Shown here in pieces: positions 43,712-53,580 of a DNA stretch of 64,000 bases. The stretch is from Muscardinus avellanarius (taxonomy: Eukaryota > Chordata > Mammalia > Rodentia > Gliridae), in contig OY726567.1 of the NCBI GenBank assembly GCA_963383645.1, positions 66,492,552-66,556,551 on the forward strand, written 5' to 3'. The position numbers and the translations under genes were made by a program. The notes under the pieces were generated by a model that saw only the letters and a list, made by a program, of their open reading frames with translations, was not told where the DNA came from and searched no databases. Within the stretch, counting starts at the first letter, position 1; each line of letters opens with the position of its first letter.

Positions 43712-44034
43712 GCCCTTTGTAACTCAGTGAGACCCTGTTTCAAAATAAAGACTAAAAAGTAGGGTTGGGGGTGTGGTTCAGAGGTAGGATGCTCCTGGGT
43801 TCAATCCCTAATAATGCAAAAAATTTTTAAAAAGAAGGCTGGGCGTGGTAGCTTACACTTGTAATCCCAGCATTTAGGAGGCTGAGACAAGAGGATCGGT
43901 TTGTGGACAGCCTCAACTACTTAGTGAGGCCCTTTGCAACTCAGTGAGACCCTGTTTCAAAATAAAGAATAAAAAGTTGGGCTAGAGGTGTAGGTCAGAG
44001 GTAGAATACCCCTGAGTTCCACCCCCAGTACTAC

Positions 44035-44081
<47 letters not shown>

Positions 44082-44099
44082 GGAGAAAGAAAGAAAGGG

Positions 44100-44146
<47 letters not shown>

Positions 44147-44240
44147 AGAAAAACAGGGTCTCACTAAGTTGCTGAAGCTGGCCCTGAACCTGGGGTCCTA
44201 CTGGGATTATAGTGTGTGCCACCATGCCAAGCTAAGCCTA
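43668..44240 (+). repeat. (TG)n, forward SINEs and a long (GAAA)n
   Basis: TG run (43668-43708), a 5'-truncated forward SINE (43710-43815), a full forward dimer (43833-44033), an imperfect GAAA/GGGA run (44034-44148) and a reverse B1 fragment (44150-44232). 44241-44475 is unique. Confidence 0.82.
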
Positions 44241-44479
44241 TTGATTTGTAATGTCTGCCTGGAGGCCTTTGGAGAAGAGGAAAAAGGATTGTCAGTGGAT
44301 GAGAGAGTTCTGTAATGTGGTTAGTAATGTCTGCCACGGACATGGGTCTGAAGACAGAGCCAGGAAAGCTGCCCATCTTCCATTCTGGCTCCAAACATGG
44401 CCATATCACTGCAGTACACCGTGGTACAGGGAAGTCTATTCTCTTTTTCAGTAAACTGATCGTCTCTCTGCAGGATACT

Positions 44480-44940
44480 TATTTATTTACTTATTTATTT
44501 ATTTATTTTACTTATACTAGGGACTGAACCCAGGAGCATTCTACCTCTGAACTCTACTCCCAGCCTTTATTTTGAAACAGGGTCTTGTTAGGTTGCTGAC
44601 TGTCTTGCTATGTTGCTAAGGCTAGCCTCAAACCTGCAAGCCTCTCATCTCAGTCTTCTTTTTTATTTATTTTTTATTTTATTTATTTTTTATTTATTTA
44701 AAAATTTTTTTGGTGGAACTGGGGTTCCTGGAAGCCCTTCTACCTCCGGGCTACACTCCCAGACCTATTTTATATTTTTGAAACAGGGTCTCTTACGCCA
44801 GCGCGGCTGGCTTCGAACCTGCGCGATCCTCCTGTCTCTGCCTCCCAAGCGCGGGGATTACAAGCGTGCGCCACCACGCCCGGCTCATCTCAGTCTTCTA
44901 AGTACTGGAATTACAAGGGTGTGCTATCATGCCTGGCTCT
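44480..44940 (-). repeat. Old SINE split by a young SINE
   Basis: Outer reverse copy 44510-44655 and 44885-44938. Inner young copy 44712-44884. The duplicated flank is CTCATCTCAGTCTTCT. Confidence 0.88.
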
Positions 44941-45825
44941 AACCTGCTTATTTCGTTAATAACTTTGTCACTAGACTGCTGGTGCTAGGAGGCGTTGAAA
45001 GGGGGATGCTGTATCTATTTTGCTACCCTGTTTTTCTTTTTCCCAAACAATCTAACACAGTACCTGCATACAGTAGGTACTCATTAAATGCTTCAGTTGG
45101 GTGATAACCTACTGATAAGTGGGGCTGAGGCCTCAGAGGGCTGTGAATGTCACATGGAGGCAAGGAACTCCTTGTCATCCGGCCTGAGGTGGAGGCCATA
45201 TGGACCGATAGAGAGGAAGGGCCAGGTGTGGAAAGCCAACAACACAGGTCAAGTTTGACTTACCTTTGCAGCACGTCCGGCACACGGCCATGAAATCCCA
45301 ACTCTACAAGGGCTGAGAAGCTGGAGGTGTGTCAGCCACTGCCCCCTCCCACCTCATCTCCTTCCACCGTCCCAAGCTGGCTCTGCTGCACCCATCTGTT
45401 CTCCCATCAGTCCTCGATCACACCAAGCTCCTTCCTACCTCAGGGTCTCGGCACACCTATCCTTCCTGCCTGGGACGCTCCTCCCGGGGCCTCCTCATCC
45501 TTCATGTCTGAGCTCAAGCACTGGCCTGCTCTGACCTTGCCGCCCTGTCTCAAGTAGCTCTTCCTCCTTTACTCCTACTCATCTGATTTTTTAAAATTAT
45601 TATTTCCTTCCGAACACTTCTCCCTTTCTGAGACATTCTTGTCTGTGAAATGACTTTCTTGTTTATCATCTATTTGGCTACTGACAGCTTTCAAACAAAT
45701 GTTAAGTTCTCTGAAGGCACAGACGTTATTGATTTTACCTTGGCAACCTCAGTGATGGGTTCAGAGAAAGCACCCAACATAATTGTGCAATAAAAGAATT
45801 ACATGCATATGTGATAAAGTTATTT
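44941..45825. repeat. LINE2-like remnants and unique sequence
   Basis: 45050-45095 (CAGTACCTGCATACAGTAGG) and 45350-45770 (CTACCTCAGGGTCTCGGCAC, TGCCTGGGACGCTCCTCC) follow the L2 3'-region pattern. 45100-45340 is unique. The short frames here are not coding. Confidence 0.55.
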
Positions 45826-45829
45826 TTAT

Positions 45830-46165
45830 TTTATTGTATTTGGTTCTGAGGATTAAACCTACTGGCATACTACCTCTGAGCTACACCTCCAGCCCTTTTT
45901 ACTTGGAAACAGGGTCTTGCTAAATTGCTGAGGCTGTCCTTAAATCTGTGATCATCCTGTCTCAGCTTCCCAAGTATTAGGATTACAGTCTTGTGCCACC
46001 ATGCCCAGCTGACAGCATTTTTTTTTTTTTTTAATTTGGAAATAGGGTCTTGCTAAGTTACTAGAAGCCTTGCCAAATTGCTGAGGCTCCCTTTGAACCT
46101 GTGATCTTCCTGTCTCAGCCTCCAAGTACTGGGATTACAGGCAAGCTATGTCCAACTTTAATTTT
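45830..46165 (-). repeat. Two reverse-orientation SINEs
   Basis: Copies at 45838-46012 and 46018-46155, both old. 46166-46268 is AT-rich with nothing recognisable. Confidence 0.75.
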
Positions 46166-46269
46166 TTAATTAATTAATTTTTTGGTATACTAGTCTCACA
46201 TCATAATTTAATAATTTAATTTTTAGTATGGAATTTAAGGGACTGAACTATACTTTCAGACTCTATTAT

Positions 46270-46348
46270 TATTATTGCAGTGCTGGGGAACAAACCAGGG
46301 CCTTGTGCATGCTAGGCAAATGCTGTACTACTGAGCTACACCTCCAAC
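46270..46348 (-). repeat. Full-length ID element
   Basis: The reverse complement reads GGAGGTGTAGCTCAGTAGTA, then TTTGCCTAGCATGCACAAGG and a B box. Unlike the dID halves of the SINEs, it retains the anticodon-arm region of its tRNA(Ala) ancestor. Confidence 0.75.
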
Positions 46349-46359
46349 AAATAAAGCTA

Positions 46360-46803
46360 TTTTTTGGTGGGGGGAGGGTCTAGGGATGGAACCCAGGGGC
46401 ATTCGACCTCCGAGCTACACCCCCTGCCCTATTTTTTATTCTTTAAATTGAAACCAGGTCTCACTGAGTTGCAGAGGCCTCACTAAGTAGCTGAGGCTGT
46501 CCGCGAACCGCGATCCTCCAGCCTCAGCCTCCCTAATGCTGGGATTACAAGCGTGTGCCATCACGCTGGGGTTGATAAAGCTATTTTTTTTTTCTTTTTT
46601 GCGGGTCTGGGGGTGGAACCCAAGGGGATTCGACCTCCGAGCGACACCTCCTGCCCTATTTGTTATTCTTTATTTTGAAACCGGGTCTCACAGAGTTGCA
46701 GAGGGCCTCACTAAGTAGCTGAGGCTGTCTGCGAACCGCGATCCTCTGGTCTCAGCCTCCCAAATGCTGGAATTACAAACGTGCGCCACTACGCCCGGCT
46801 GAT
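46360..46803 (-). repeat. Two reverse-orientation B1-dID SINEs
   Basis: Closely related copies (46370-46573 and 46595-46800) with intact CpGs (CCGCGAACCGCGATCC), so relatively young members of the intermediate subfamily. Confidence 0.85.
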
Positions 46804-47105
46804 AGCAAAGCTATTTTTAAACTACTGAAGAAAGGAAGCATAAACTCAGGGCTAGGGATGCTAGTGTTTGGGGTATCAGCACGGGATGAGAGGGAGGACA
46901 TGTCAGTGCCACAACTTACCGTGCAAGATCTGGGTACGGGGTGGAGGGTGGTGACTAGAAAGAACTATGGCCTGCTTTGACTGCTCAGGGCGCTTTCGCC
47001 AGCAGGGAAGAAACTTTCTTTGGGCAGGAGGCAGCTCAGGGCTTCGGGCCAAGCTGCCTTTGGCCGAGTGGAGTGGACAAGCCGGCGAGGGCCTTCGGGA
47101 CTCAC

Positions 47106-47423
47106 CTGGTGATGCAGCAGGCCAGTGGAGTCGCGGAACCCCTTGGGGCAGGCGGAGCAGCGGTAAGGCCGCTCCCCGGTGTGCGACCGCAGATGGTTGG
47201 CTAGGTTGAAGCTGTGCTTGAAGCCCTTGCCACAGCGCGGACACGCGTGGGGCTTGAGTGCCGTGTGCCGAGCAAAGTGGCGCCGAAGGTCTGAGCGGTA
47301 GCGGAAGCTCTTGCCACATTCGCTGCAGTGAAATGGGACGCGGGGGGCGGCGGCAGGTGGTGCTGGTGCTGGCACGGGTGCTGGGGCAGGGGTGGGGGGC
47401 GCAGGCAGCAGGGCATCATCCAT
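47106..47423 (-). CDS. FIZ1: Flt3-interacting zinc finger protein 1, first coding exon
   Basis: Encodes residues 1-106. The ATG at 47423-47421 sits in GCCACCATGG, a near-ideal Kozak context, and begins MDD as in the human protein. Residues 8-30 are alanine/proline-rich. Finger 1 is at 33-53, finger 2 at 61-81, and finger 3 starts at 89 and is cut by the splice donor (CACCAG then GTGAGT) after Q106, between its two zinc-binding histidines. Joining to 39296-38100 keeps phase 0. An upstream acceptor (CGCTGTAG, exon start near 47459) predicts 36 nt of 5' UTR in this exon and further 5' exons, probably in the CpG island at 51.5-52 kb. If the donor is not used, the frame continues to a stop at 46965 with no further finger. 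Confidence 0.95.
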
Positions 47424-47544
47424 GGTGGCAGGCAGTGCAATGGTGGGTGGGGGCTCTTTCTACAGCGGGCAGGAGACATGGAAGCAGGTGAGGGGGTCAC
47501 CTCCCGGTCAGCCCTCCTTTTCCTGGCTCCTGGGGCTCACAGAA

Positions 47545-47665
47545 CCAACACCTGTGGGGGGGGGGGCCCTCCTACTTGTAAGCCCCGCCCACTACCCAAA
47601 GTCACGCCCACCATTCTTAAAGCTCCTCCCACTCTTATAAACCTTCCTCCCTCTTTTCCAGTCGA
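47545..47665. promoter_or_regulatory. Small cluster of CACCC/GC-box-like motifs
   Basis: GCCCCGCCCAC, CACGCCCACC and CTCCTCCCAC spaced about 25-30 bp apart after a G run. Similar to the larger arrays at 51060 and 56200. Candidate Sp/KLF sites by motif only. 47666-47770 is unique. Confidence 0.3.
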
Positions 47666-47771
47666 CTTCTCCACTTCTTAACGACTTCCTAATCGCTTCT
47701 GCTGACTGTGTATTAAGCATCTCTGGATCCTAATCCCCTTCCACTCTAGCTTAGGTCCTGCGACATTTTTT

Positions 47772-48475
47772 TTTTTGGTAGTGGGGATGGAACCCAGGGG
47801 CATTCTAACTCCGAGCTATACCCCAGCCCTATATTAAATTGTTTATTTATTTACTTATTTATTTGTGGTACTGGGGTTCCTGTAAACACTTTTACCTCCG
47901 GGTTACACTCCCAGACCTATTTTTATACTTTTTTATTTGGAAATAGGGTCTCTTAAACCAGCAAGGCTGGCTTCAAACCTGCGCGATCCTCCTGTCTCCG
48001 CCTCCCAAGCGCGGGGATTACAAGCGAGGGCCACCACACCAGGCTAATTATTTTAAAACAAGGTCTCAGCCGAGAATGGTGGTACATGCTTGTAATCCCA
48101 TTATTCGGGGAAACAGACAGGAGGATCTGGGTTCGTGGACAGTGTCAGCTACTTAGTGAGACCCTGTTTCCAAATAAAGAGTAAAAACTAGGGCTGGGGG
48201 TGTAGCTCATAGGTAGAATGCCCCTGGGTTCCATCCCAGGAACTGCAAAAAAACAAAAACAAAACAAAAAAACAAACAAACAAAAAAAACAAGGTCTCAC
48301 ATTTGCTGAGGCTAGTCGCAAACCTGTGATCCTCCTGTCTTAGCCTCCCGAGTACTGGGATTACTAAACCACCACACTTGGAGCATTCCTTAGTTTGAAA
48401 CTGGGTCTAACTTGCTGAAGCTGTCTCCGCCTCCCAAGTACTGGGATTACAAGTGTGCATCACCACACTTGGCTC
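47772..48475. repeat. Nested SINEs in both orientations
   Basis: Outer reverse copy (47775-47835, 48050-48068, 48295-48372) split first by a young reverse SINE (47862-48045) and then by a forward dimer (48069-48255). An old B1 half follows (48385-48472). Confidence 0.82.
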
Positions 48476-48557
48476 TTGATACTCCTTTCTGAATACCTGC
48501 ACTGTCCCCTGAACATCTTATATTTCTTGCCCTGTCACTCTCTCTCCAAAAGCCTTT

Positions 48558-48760
48558 CTTTTTTTTTTTTTTTTTTTGGTGGTACTGGGGTTCCTGGAAG
48601 CCCTTCTACCTCGGGGCTACACTCCCAGACCTATTTTTACATTTTCATTTTGGAAACAGGGTCTCCTAAGCCAGCGCGCGGCTGGCTTCGAACCTGCGCG
48701 ATCCTCCTTTCTCCGCCTCCCAAGCGCGGGGATTACAAGCGTGCACCACCACGCCCGGCT
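48558..48760 (-). repeat. Young B1-dID SINE
   Basis: Young subfamily in reverse orientation with poly(T). CpGs largely intact (GCCAGCGCGCGGCTGG, CCTGCGCGATCC). Confidence 0.9.
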
Positions 48761-48784
48761 TTTTTTTTTCTTTTTGAAGGGGAG

Positions 48785-49260
48785 TAAAAGGTTTATTGGA
48801 AGCAACAGGGAATAAGGAAAGATGGCTGAACACCCCAAAGGGGCTGTCGGAACTCTTGGGGTCCAGCAGCTGCCTTCAGGACAATACTTGAGAGTAGCCC
48901 AAGCCGAACTGCCTTCAGTTGCAGGCTGCTTTCTTCCAGAGTCCACGCGATCTGCCAGAAGGGAATAGGAAAAAGTGGCCAAACACCCCAAAGGGGCTGT
49001 CGGGGCTCTGGTGTCCAGTAGCTGCCTTTAGGTCACTACCCGAGAGTTGCCCGAGCCAAGTGCCGTCGGTTGCAAACTACTTTCTCCCAGAGTCCACGCA
49101 ATCTGCCAGAAAAGAGGTGCAGGTCACCCCTAGGGGCCCTGGTCAGCCTTGCTGTCCAGCAGAGGCCTTCAGGTCACTACCCAAGAGTAGCCTGAGCCAC
49201 GTGCCCTCAGTTGCACTCTGCCTTCTCTCAGGGCTAACACGACCTGCAAGAGAAAGAACA
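48785..49260 (-). repeat. Three-copy tandem repeat (about 140-155 bp unit) with a minus-strand AATAAA
   Basis: Each unit contains forms of CACCCCAAAGGGGCTGTCGG, GTCCAGCAGCTGCCTTCAGG (at 48861, 49013, 49154), GAGTAGCCCAAGCC and CAGAGTCCACGCGATCTGCC. Copies are roughly 80% alike. A minus-strand AATAAA lies at 48792-48797. It is not a SINE or a gene that I recognise. It may be part of an endogenous retroviral LTR or leader, but termini are not visible. 49261-49442 is unique. Confidence 0.7.
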
Positions 49261-49442
49261 GCTCCCCAAAAGGGGAGGGGGTCCTGAGAGGGAAAAACCC
49301 CCCCAAAGCCTAACTTCTACTTCTTTGAAGACAACTACCTACTGAAGATGACTACTTGGGACAAAGATTGAGAGACTAGAACTAGTCCTGCAACCTCAGA
49401 GAAAAGCAGTCCAAAGTCTCCTCAAAGTGGGAATACTTCAGC

Positions 49443-49790
49443 GGGCGTGGTGACGCACACTTGTAATCCCAGCATTCAGGAGGCTGAGACTGGAGGATCG
49501 CAGTTTGCGGACAGGTAGACAGCCTCAGCTACTTAGTGAGGCCCTCTGCAACTCAATGAGACCTGGTTTCAAAATAAAAAAATATAGCCGCGTGGTTGGC
49601 GCGCTTGTAATCCCCGTGCTTGGGAGGCGGAGACAGGAGGATCACGCAGGTTCAAAGCCAGCTGTGCTGGCTTAAGAGACCCTGTCTCCAAATAAAAATA
49701 TAAAAATAGGTCTGGGAGTTTAGCCTGGAGGTAGAAGGGCTTCCAGGAACCCCAGTACCACCAAAAAATAAATAAAAAATAAAAAATAAA
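49443..49790 (+). repeat. SINE interrupted by a young SINE
   Basis: B1 half of an intermediate copy (49443-49585) followed in its linker by a young dimer (49588-49775). The outer dID half is not seen afterwards. Confidence 0.75.
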
Positions 49791-49807
49791 AAAATTGTGG
49801 TACTAAA

Positions 49808-50471
49808 AGCTGGGAGTGGTGGCGCATGCTTGTAATCCCCGTGCTTAGGAAACTGAGACAGGGGGATCACGCAGGTTCGAAGCTAGCCTTAGCTGGCTTA
49901 CTGGACACCAGAGCCCCTGTTTCCAAATAAAATATTAAAAATAGGTCTGGGAGTATAGCCCAGAGGTAGAAGGCCCCTGGGTTCCATCCCCAGTACCACC
50001 AAAAGACAAAAAAAGTGTGGTACTAAAGCCGGGCGTGGTGGCACACACTTGTAATCCCTGCACTTGGGAGGCTGCGACAGGAGGATCACACGGGTTCGAA
50101 GCCAGCCTCAGCTACTTAGTGAGGCTCTCAGTAACTTCGTGAGACCCTGTTCCCATATATATATGTCTGGGAGTATAACCCAGAGGTAGAAAGCCCCTGG
50201 GTTCCACCCCCAGTACCACCAAAAAAAAAAAATTAAATTAAATTTTAAAAATATTGTGGTACTAAACCAGGCATGGTGGTGCATGCTTGTAATCTCAGCA
50301 TTTGGGAGGCTGAGACAGGAGGATAGTGGTTCACAGATAGCTTCAGCTACTTAGGCCCTTTGCAACTCAGTGAGACCCTGTTTCAAAATAAAGAATATAA
50401 AATAGGGCTGGGGGTGTAGCTTGGAGGTAGAATGCCTCTGGGTTCCACTCCCAGTAACACACAAAAAAGAA
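49808..50471 (+). repeat. Three forward SINEs inserted at one target site
   Basis: Dimers 49808-50014, 50028-50253 and 50267-50471 are separated and bounded by four copies of TTGTGGTACTAAA or a near match (49795-49807, 50015-50027, 50254-50266, 50472-50481). The first contains a 19-bp stretch foreign to the SINE at 49899-49917. Confidence 0.88.
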
Positions 50472-50481
50472 TTGTGGTACT

Positions 50482-51058
50482 GTGTGCTAAGTTCTTATGT
50501 AAGCCAGCACACCACAGAGATGCAACAAGGGAACTGTTTAGATTACTACTATCCTTTAAGTTCCTAGTTTCCTCTTTCAGTCCCACATGCTTTCCACATT
50601 ATCCAACTTTTCTAAGCTTGTCACTCTACTAAGATCTGCACTTACTTTTCAAGTAAGCCCTACCTTTCCAAGACCACTTCACTCCAGTAATGTCACTTTC
50701 TCTACCCTTTCTTACTCGCTAGTAAACCCCTTCCATACCCTCCAAAGTCCTTTCCCCTTCATTATAGACTCGAGAAACAGGGCGTGGTGGTGTATACCTG
50801 TAATTCCAGGATTTAGGAGGCTGAGACAGGAGGATTGAAAGTTCTAGGCCAGCCTCAGCAACTTAGAGAGGTTCCTAAGCGAGACCTTGTTTCCAAATGA
50901 AGTAGTTCTGGGGTGTAGCTTGGAGGTAGAATGCCTCCAAATAAATAGACTTGACAGCTCCACTGAAACACTCCTAATTACACATCTGAACCTAGTCCCT
51001 CTGTACCTACCCACTTTCTCTAAGCCACAGGCCAAATCTCACCCCTTCAGCTTCCTTC
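50482..51058. other. Unique sequence around a degenerate SINE
   Basis: 50482-50775 and 50945-51058 are unique, pyrimidine-rich on the plus strand. 50778-50940 is an old forward SINE missing its 3' end. Confidence 0.55.
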
Positions 51059-51059
51059 C

Positions 51060-51260
51060 ACCCTTCAACTAGGCCCCGCCCACTACCCTCTTTAGTCCCC
51101 GCCCATCTACAAATCCCACCCTTTGATTAAACCCCTCCCACTTCCACCCAGAGCCCCGCTCCTCCCAACGAGCCCCGCCCACTTCTGTTCGATGCCCCAC
51201 CCCAATCAGACGCCTCCATTTCCCCGGCTCCGCCCCCACCGGCACTAAGCCCCGCCCCTC
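51060..51260. promoter_or_regulatory. Array of CACCC/GC-box motifs upstream of the FIZ1/ZNF524 promoter
   Basis: At least seven forms of CCCCGCCCAC or CCCCTCCCAC at roughly 20-40 bp spacing, for example GGCCCCGCCCACTACC, GTCCCCGCCCATC, GAGCCCCGCCCACTTC and AAGCCCCGCCCCTCC. The spacing and shared flanks suggest a decayed tandem duplication that supplies Sp/KLF-type sites. Function is inferred. Confidence 0.45.
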
Positions 51261-51504
51261 CTGCACCCCGCAGGCCGCGGAGCTGGCCCCCCCAAGCTCA
51301 GTGAGCTCGGAGACCCAGGCCCCAGAGCCGGCCGTTTGTGCCCCTCCCCCTGACCCTGGAAGGTGCGGCTTCGGGCACCCAGGGCGGGGACAGGTCTGCG
51401 GGCCCGGACCCGGCGAGTCCACCTCGCTTGTACGGGTCCGAGGTCCTGGAGGCCTGGTTCGGCCCCGGGAGACCGTGGGAGTTAGTCGGCTTTCCTCTTT
51501 AATT

Positions 51505-51700
51505 ACTTACACCTCCCTCTGGGCGCCGACATTTTGGGCAGCGGGGGCAGCGTCACTTCCACCCGGGGGGCCCCTCGACTTCCGCCTCGACTCCCTTCCC
51601 CCTCGTAACCCCCCTTTCTACCGCCCTCTTGGCTCCCCCTTTCCACCCTACCCCGCCCTTCTCCCTCTTTCCCAGCCCTAGAGGTTAGAGAAGCCAGATG
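51505..51700 (-). other. FIZ1: Candidate FIZ1 noncoding 5' exon (donor at 51510)
   Basis: The minus strand reads GGGAGGT then GTAAGTAATT, a consensus splice donor with the exon ending at 51511. The upstream minus-strand sequence is GC-rich. Splicing to the acceptor at 47459 would join it to the first coding exon. The exon's 5' limit is not determined. Confidence 0.35.
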
Positions 51701-52680
51701 GTGCCATCTTGGGTGAGGGCAAGCGAGGGGCGGGGCTGAGGTTCAGCCTCAGCGCCATACAGAGTAAGGGCAACGAGGTCGGCTCGTGGCTCCCTGCGGT
51801 CCATGTCGACGCTAGCCCGTGCTAACGTAGATGAGGGCAGATACTATTCCCTTTTCCAGCCCCGCACTCCTCCTGGTAGAATGTCGAGGTGTGTCCGGAA
51901 AGAAGAGAGAAACCGAAGTGTTCCAACTGCATTACAGATATTAAAACAAACAGGCACCATCTCCTCCACTTAGCTCTCCGTGGGGCTTCGAAGCTATCAG
52001 GCGCCATATTAGTTACGGGCACTGAGCAGCCATTTCCCGATTCTCATCTATTCGGAAGCTCTCTTTGATTGGGTCACCCAGTTGGGTGCTTTGTGTGATG
52101 AAAGGCATTTCGAAGTGGTCGAAGACGTGGTGGCAGATTATTTCCCACTGCGGGCAAACGAGGAAACTGGTGCGCAGGCGCGTTGGCCTGCTCGGCAAGA
52201 CCGGGCCTTAGGACCCAGAGAGGCCCCTTTGTTCCCCGCGGGCGCGGGCGCGGGCGGCTGGGGGAGGGACCGCCGGCTTCGGGTCCCAGGGGCGGGGCCG
52301 GCCCGCGCGCCGCCGCCCCCGCCCCGCCGCCGCCGAGGGGCAGGGCCCCCTCGCCCCCGCCCCTTCCCACGCGCCGGCCCGTCGCCCCCCGCGCGCGCGC
52401 ACACTTGCGAGCCCAGGCGGCATGCAAATGAGGTACCCGGGAGGCGGGGGTCCGGGCGGGGGGAGGGGGAGGGGCGCCCGGGCGCGCGCCCGGGGCGCGC
52501 ACCAGCACCTGCTCCCGCGCTCGCTCCTGCGCGCGCCGACCTCGCGCCCCGCGGAGCCGCCGGGATCGCGCGCGCAGACCCCCTCCTGGAGGCCCGCGGC
52601 CCCCGCGCCGCTCATTGGATGCCGCCCCCGCAGGGCCCGCCCCGCGCGCGGGCACGTTCCCGCGGGGAGTGAGTGTGGGG
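51690..52680. promoter_or_regulatory. CpG-island, probably bidirectional, promoter of FIZ1 and ZNF524
   Basis: 52180-52680 is extremely CpG-dense (CGCGCGCGC, GCCGCCGCCG). 51700-52035 has four YY1-like GCCAT motifs (GTGCCATCTTGG near 51701; GCGCCATAC near 51753; GCGCCATATTAG near 52001; AGCCATTTCCC near 52028). A reversed CCAAT box (TGATTGGGTCAC) lies near 52067, and an octamer ATGCAAAT at 52422-52429. FIZ1 lies to the left on the minus strand and ZNF524 to the right on the plus strand. Exact starts are not visible. Confidence 0.7.
52500..52668 (+). other. ZNF524: Candidate ZNF524 5' noncoding exon
   Basis: A donor-like CGGGGA then GTGAGTG ends the exon at 52668. Splicing to the acceptor ending at 54066 gives a 1.4 kb intron. 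The exon start is arbitrary. Other GT sites in the island are possible. Confidence 0.3.
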
Positions 52681-52811
52681 GAGGGTCGAGGGACCAGGCT
52701 CCCCCCTCCCCCGCCTTCCAGTTCCCGGTCCAGGTTTCCCCACCGGAGTCAGCCATATGGACCTGGAAGGGTTGCTTCTGTCTGGACCTCAGGCTGTGTG
52801 CCCATTAAAAG

Positions 52812-52893
52812 GGGGAGCAGGGCGCGGGGGAGCTCAGTGGTAGAGCGTTGCCAAGCATGCTGAAGGTCCTGGGTTCCATTCCCAGCACCGTCG
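52812..52893 (+). repeat. Solitary ID element / tRNA(Ala)-derived
   Basis: GAGCTCAGTGGTAGAGCG (A box) and GGTCCTGGGTTCCATTCCC (B box) with an AGC at the anticodon position. The anticodon stem does not pair well and the acceptor arm is irregular, so it is an ID-type SINE or tRNA pseudogene rather than a working tRNA. Confidence 0.6.
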
Positions 52894-53029
52894 AAAGCCA
52901 GTCTACCAGGGTACCGGGGACACCTGCAGTACCCTCTTCTAGCAGTGCTGTGCCACATCCTCCAGTTGCGCACTGTTCCCATGCTCCCAGGACGAGTGGG
53001 GCAGGGAAGGTAATGGTTGGTAGTAGTGG

Positions 53030-53580
53030 CTGTAGTTATAAAGTGCTTACTGTGTACTTCCAGGTTTTAGGGGCAGTTTAGAGCCCCTTTCTTATTCTGA
53101 TTAACTCCCCCCACAATCCAAGTATATCCCTTTTACAGAGGAGGAAACTGGCCCAGAGAAGTGTGACATGCTAATTTTTGGCAGAGCTGAATCCAAACCC
53201 AGTATTGAGAGACCTCAGGATGGCCCCTGGCTCCTTGGGTCCATTTCTACTCATTACCTGGGTCCTTTGGGATCTGCAGAGGGACCCCGGGTGGCTAGCT
53301 AGGCTTTCCTATGTCTGTGTCCCTGTTTTCAAAGTGGGAATGACATACCCTCATTTGAGGGCTTAGTATGAGCCTTAGCTACCCATGGTGCTAATGATGA
53401 CACTTGTTTCCTGAGCACAGTTTTATGTGTATTATCCTCATGGCACATCTGGGTGAGTAGGTTGAGAAAGACTTAATTGAACTCAGAGAAGTAAACACCT
53501 TGCCCAGGGCCACACAGAGAGGAAGTGACAAACTCGGGATCTGAACTCAGGATGCCTGACTACAGAATCCAGATTTAGCA
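53030..53580 (+). repeat. Two MIR elements in the ZNF524 intron
   Basis: 53035-53210 (AAGTGCTTACTGTGTACTTCC, GAGGAGGAAACTGGCCCAGA) and 53390-53580 (CCTTGCCCAGGGCCACACAG, GATCTGAACTCAGG) show the MIR core in the same orientation. Confidence 0.7.

Noticed and set aside
44034..44148. CRISPR-like or coding interpretation of the GAAA array
   Set aside because: Plain SINE-tail microsatellite with no spacers.
52074..52756. Several 150-200-codon frames on both strands in the CpG island
   Set aside because: Arginine/proline/alanine/glycine-rich translations typical of CpG islands, with no recognisable protein. Treated as promoter and untranslated sequence.
52812..52893. Functional tRNA-Ala gene
   Set aside because: The A and B boxes are present, but the anticodon stem mispairs and the acceptor stem is irregular. 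ID element or tRNA pseudogene is more likely.
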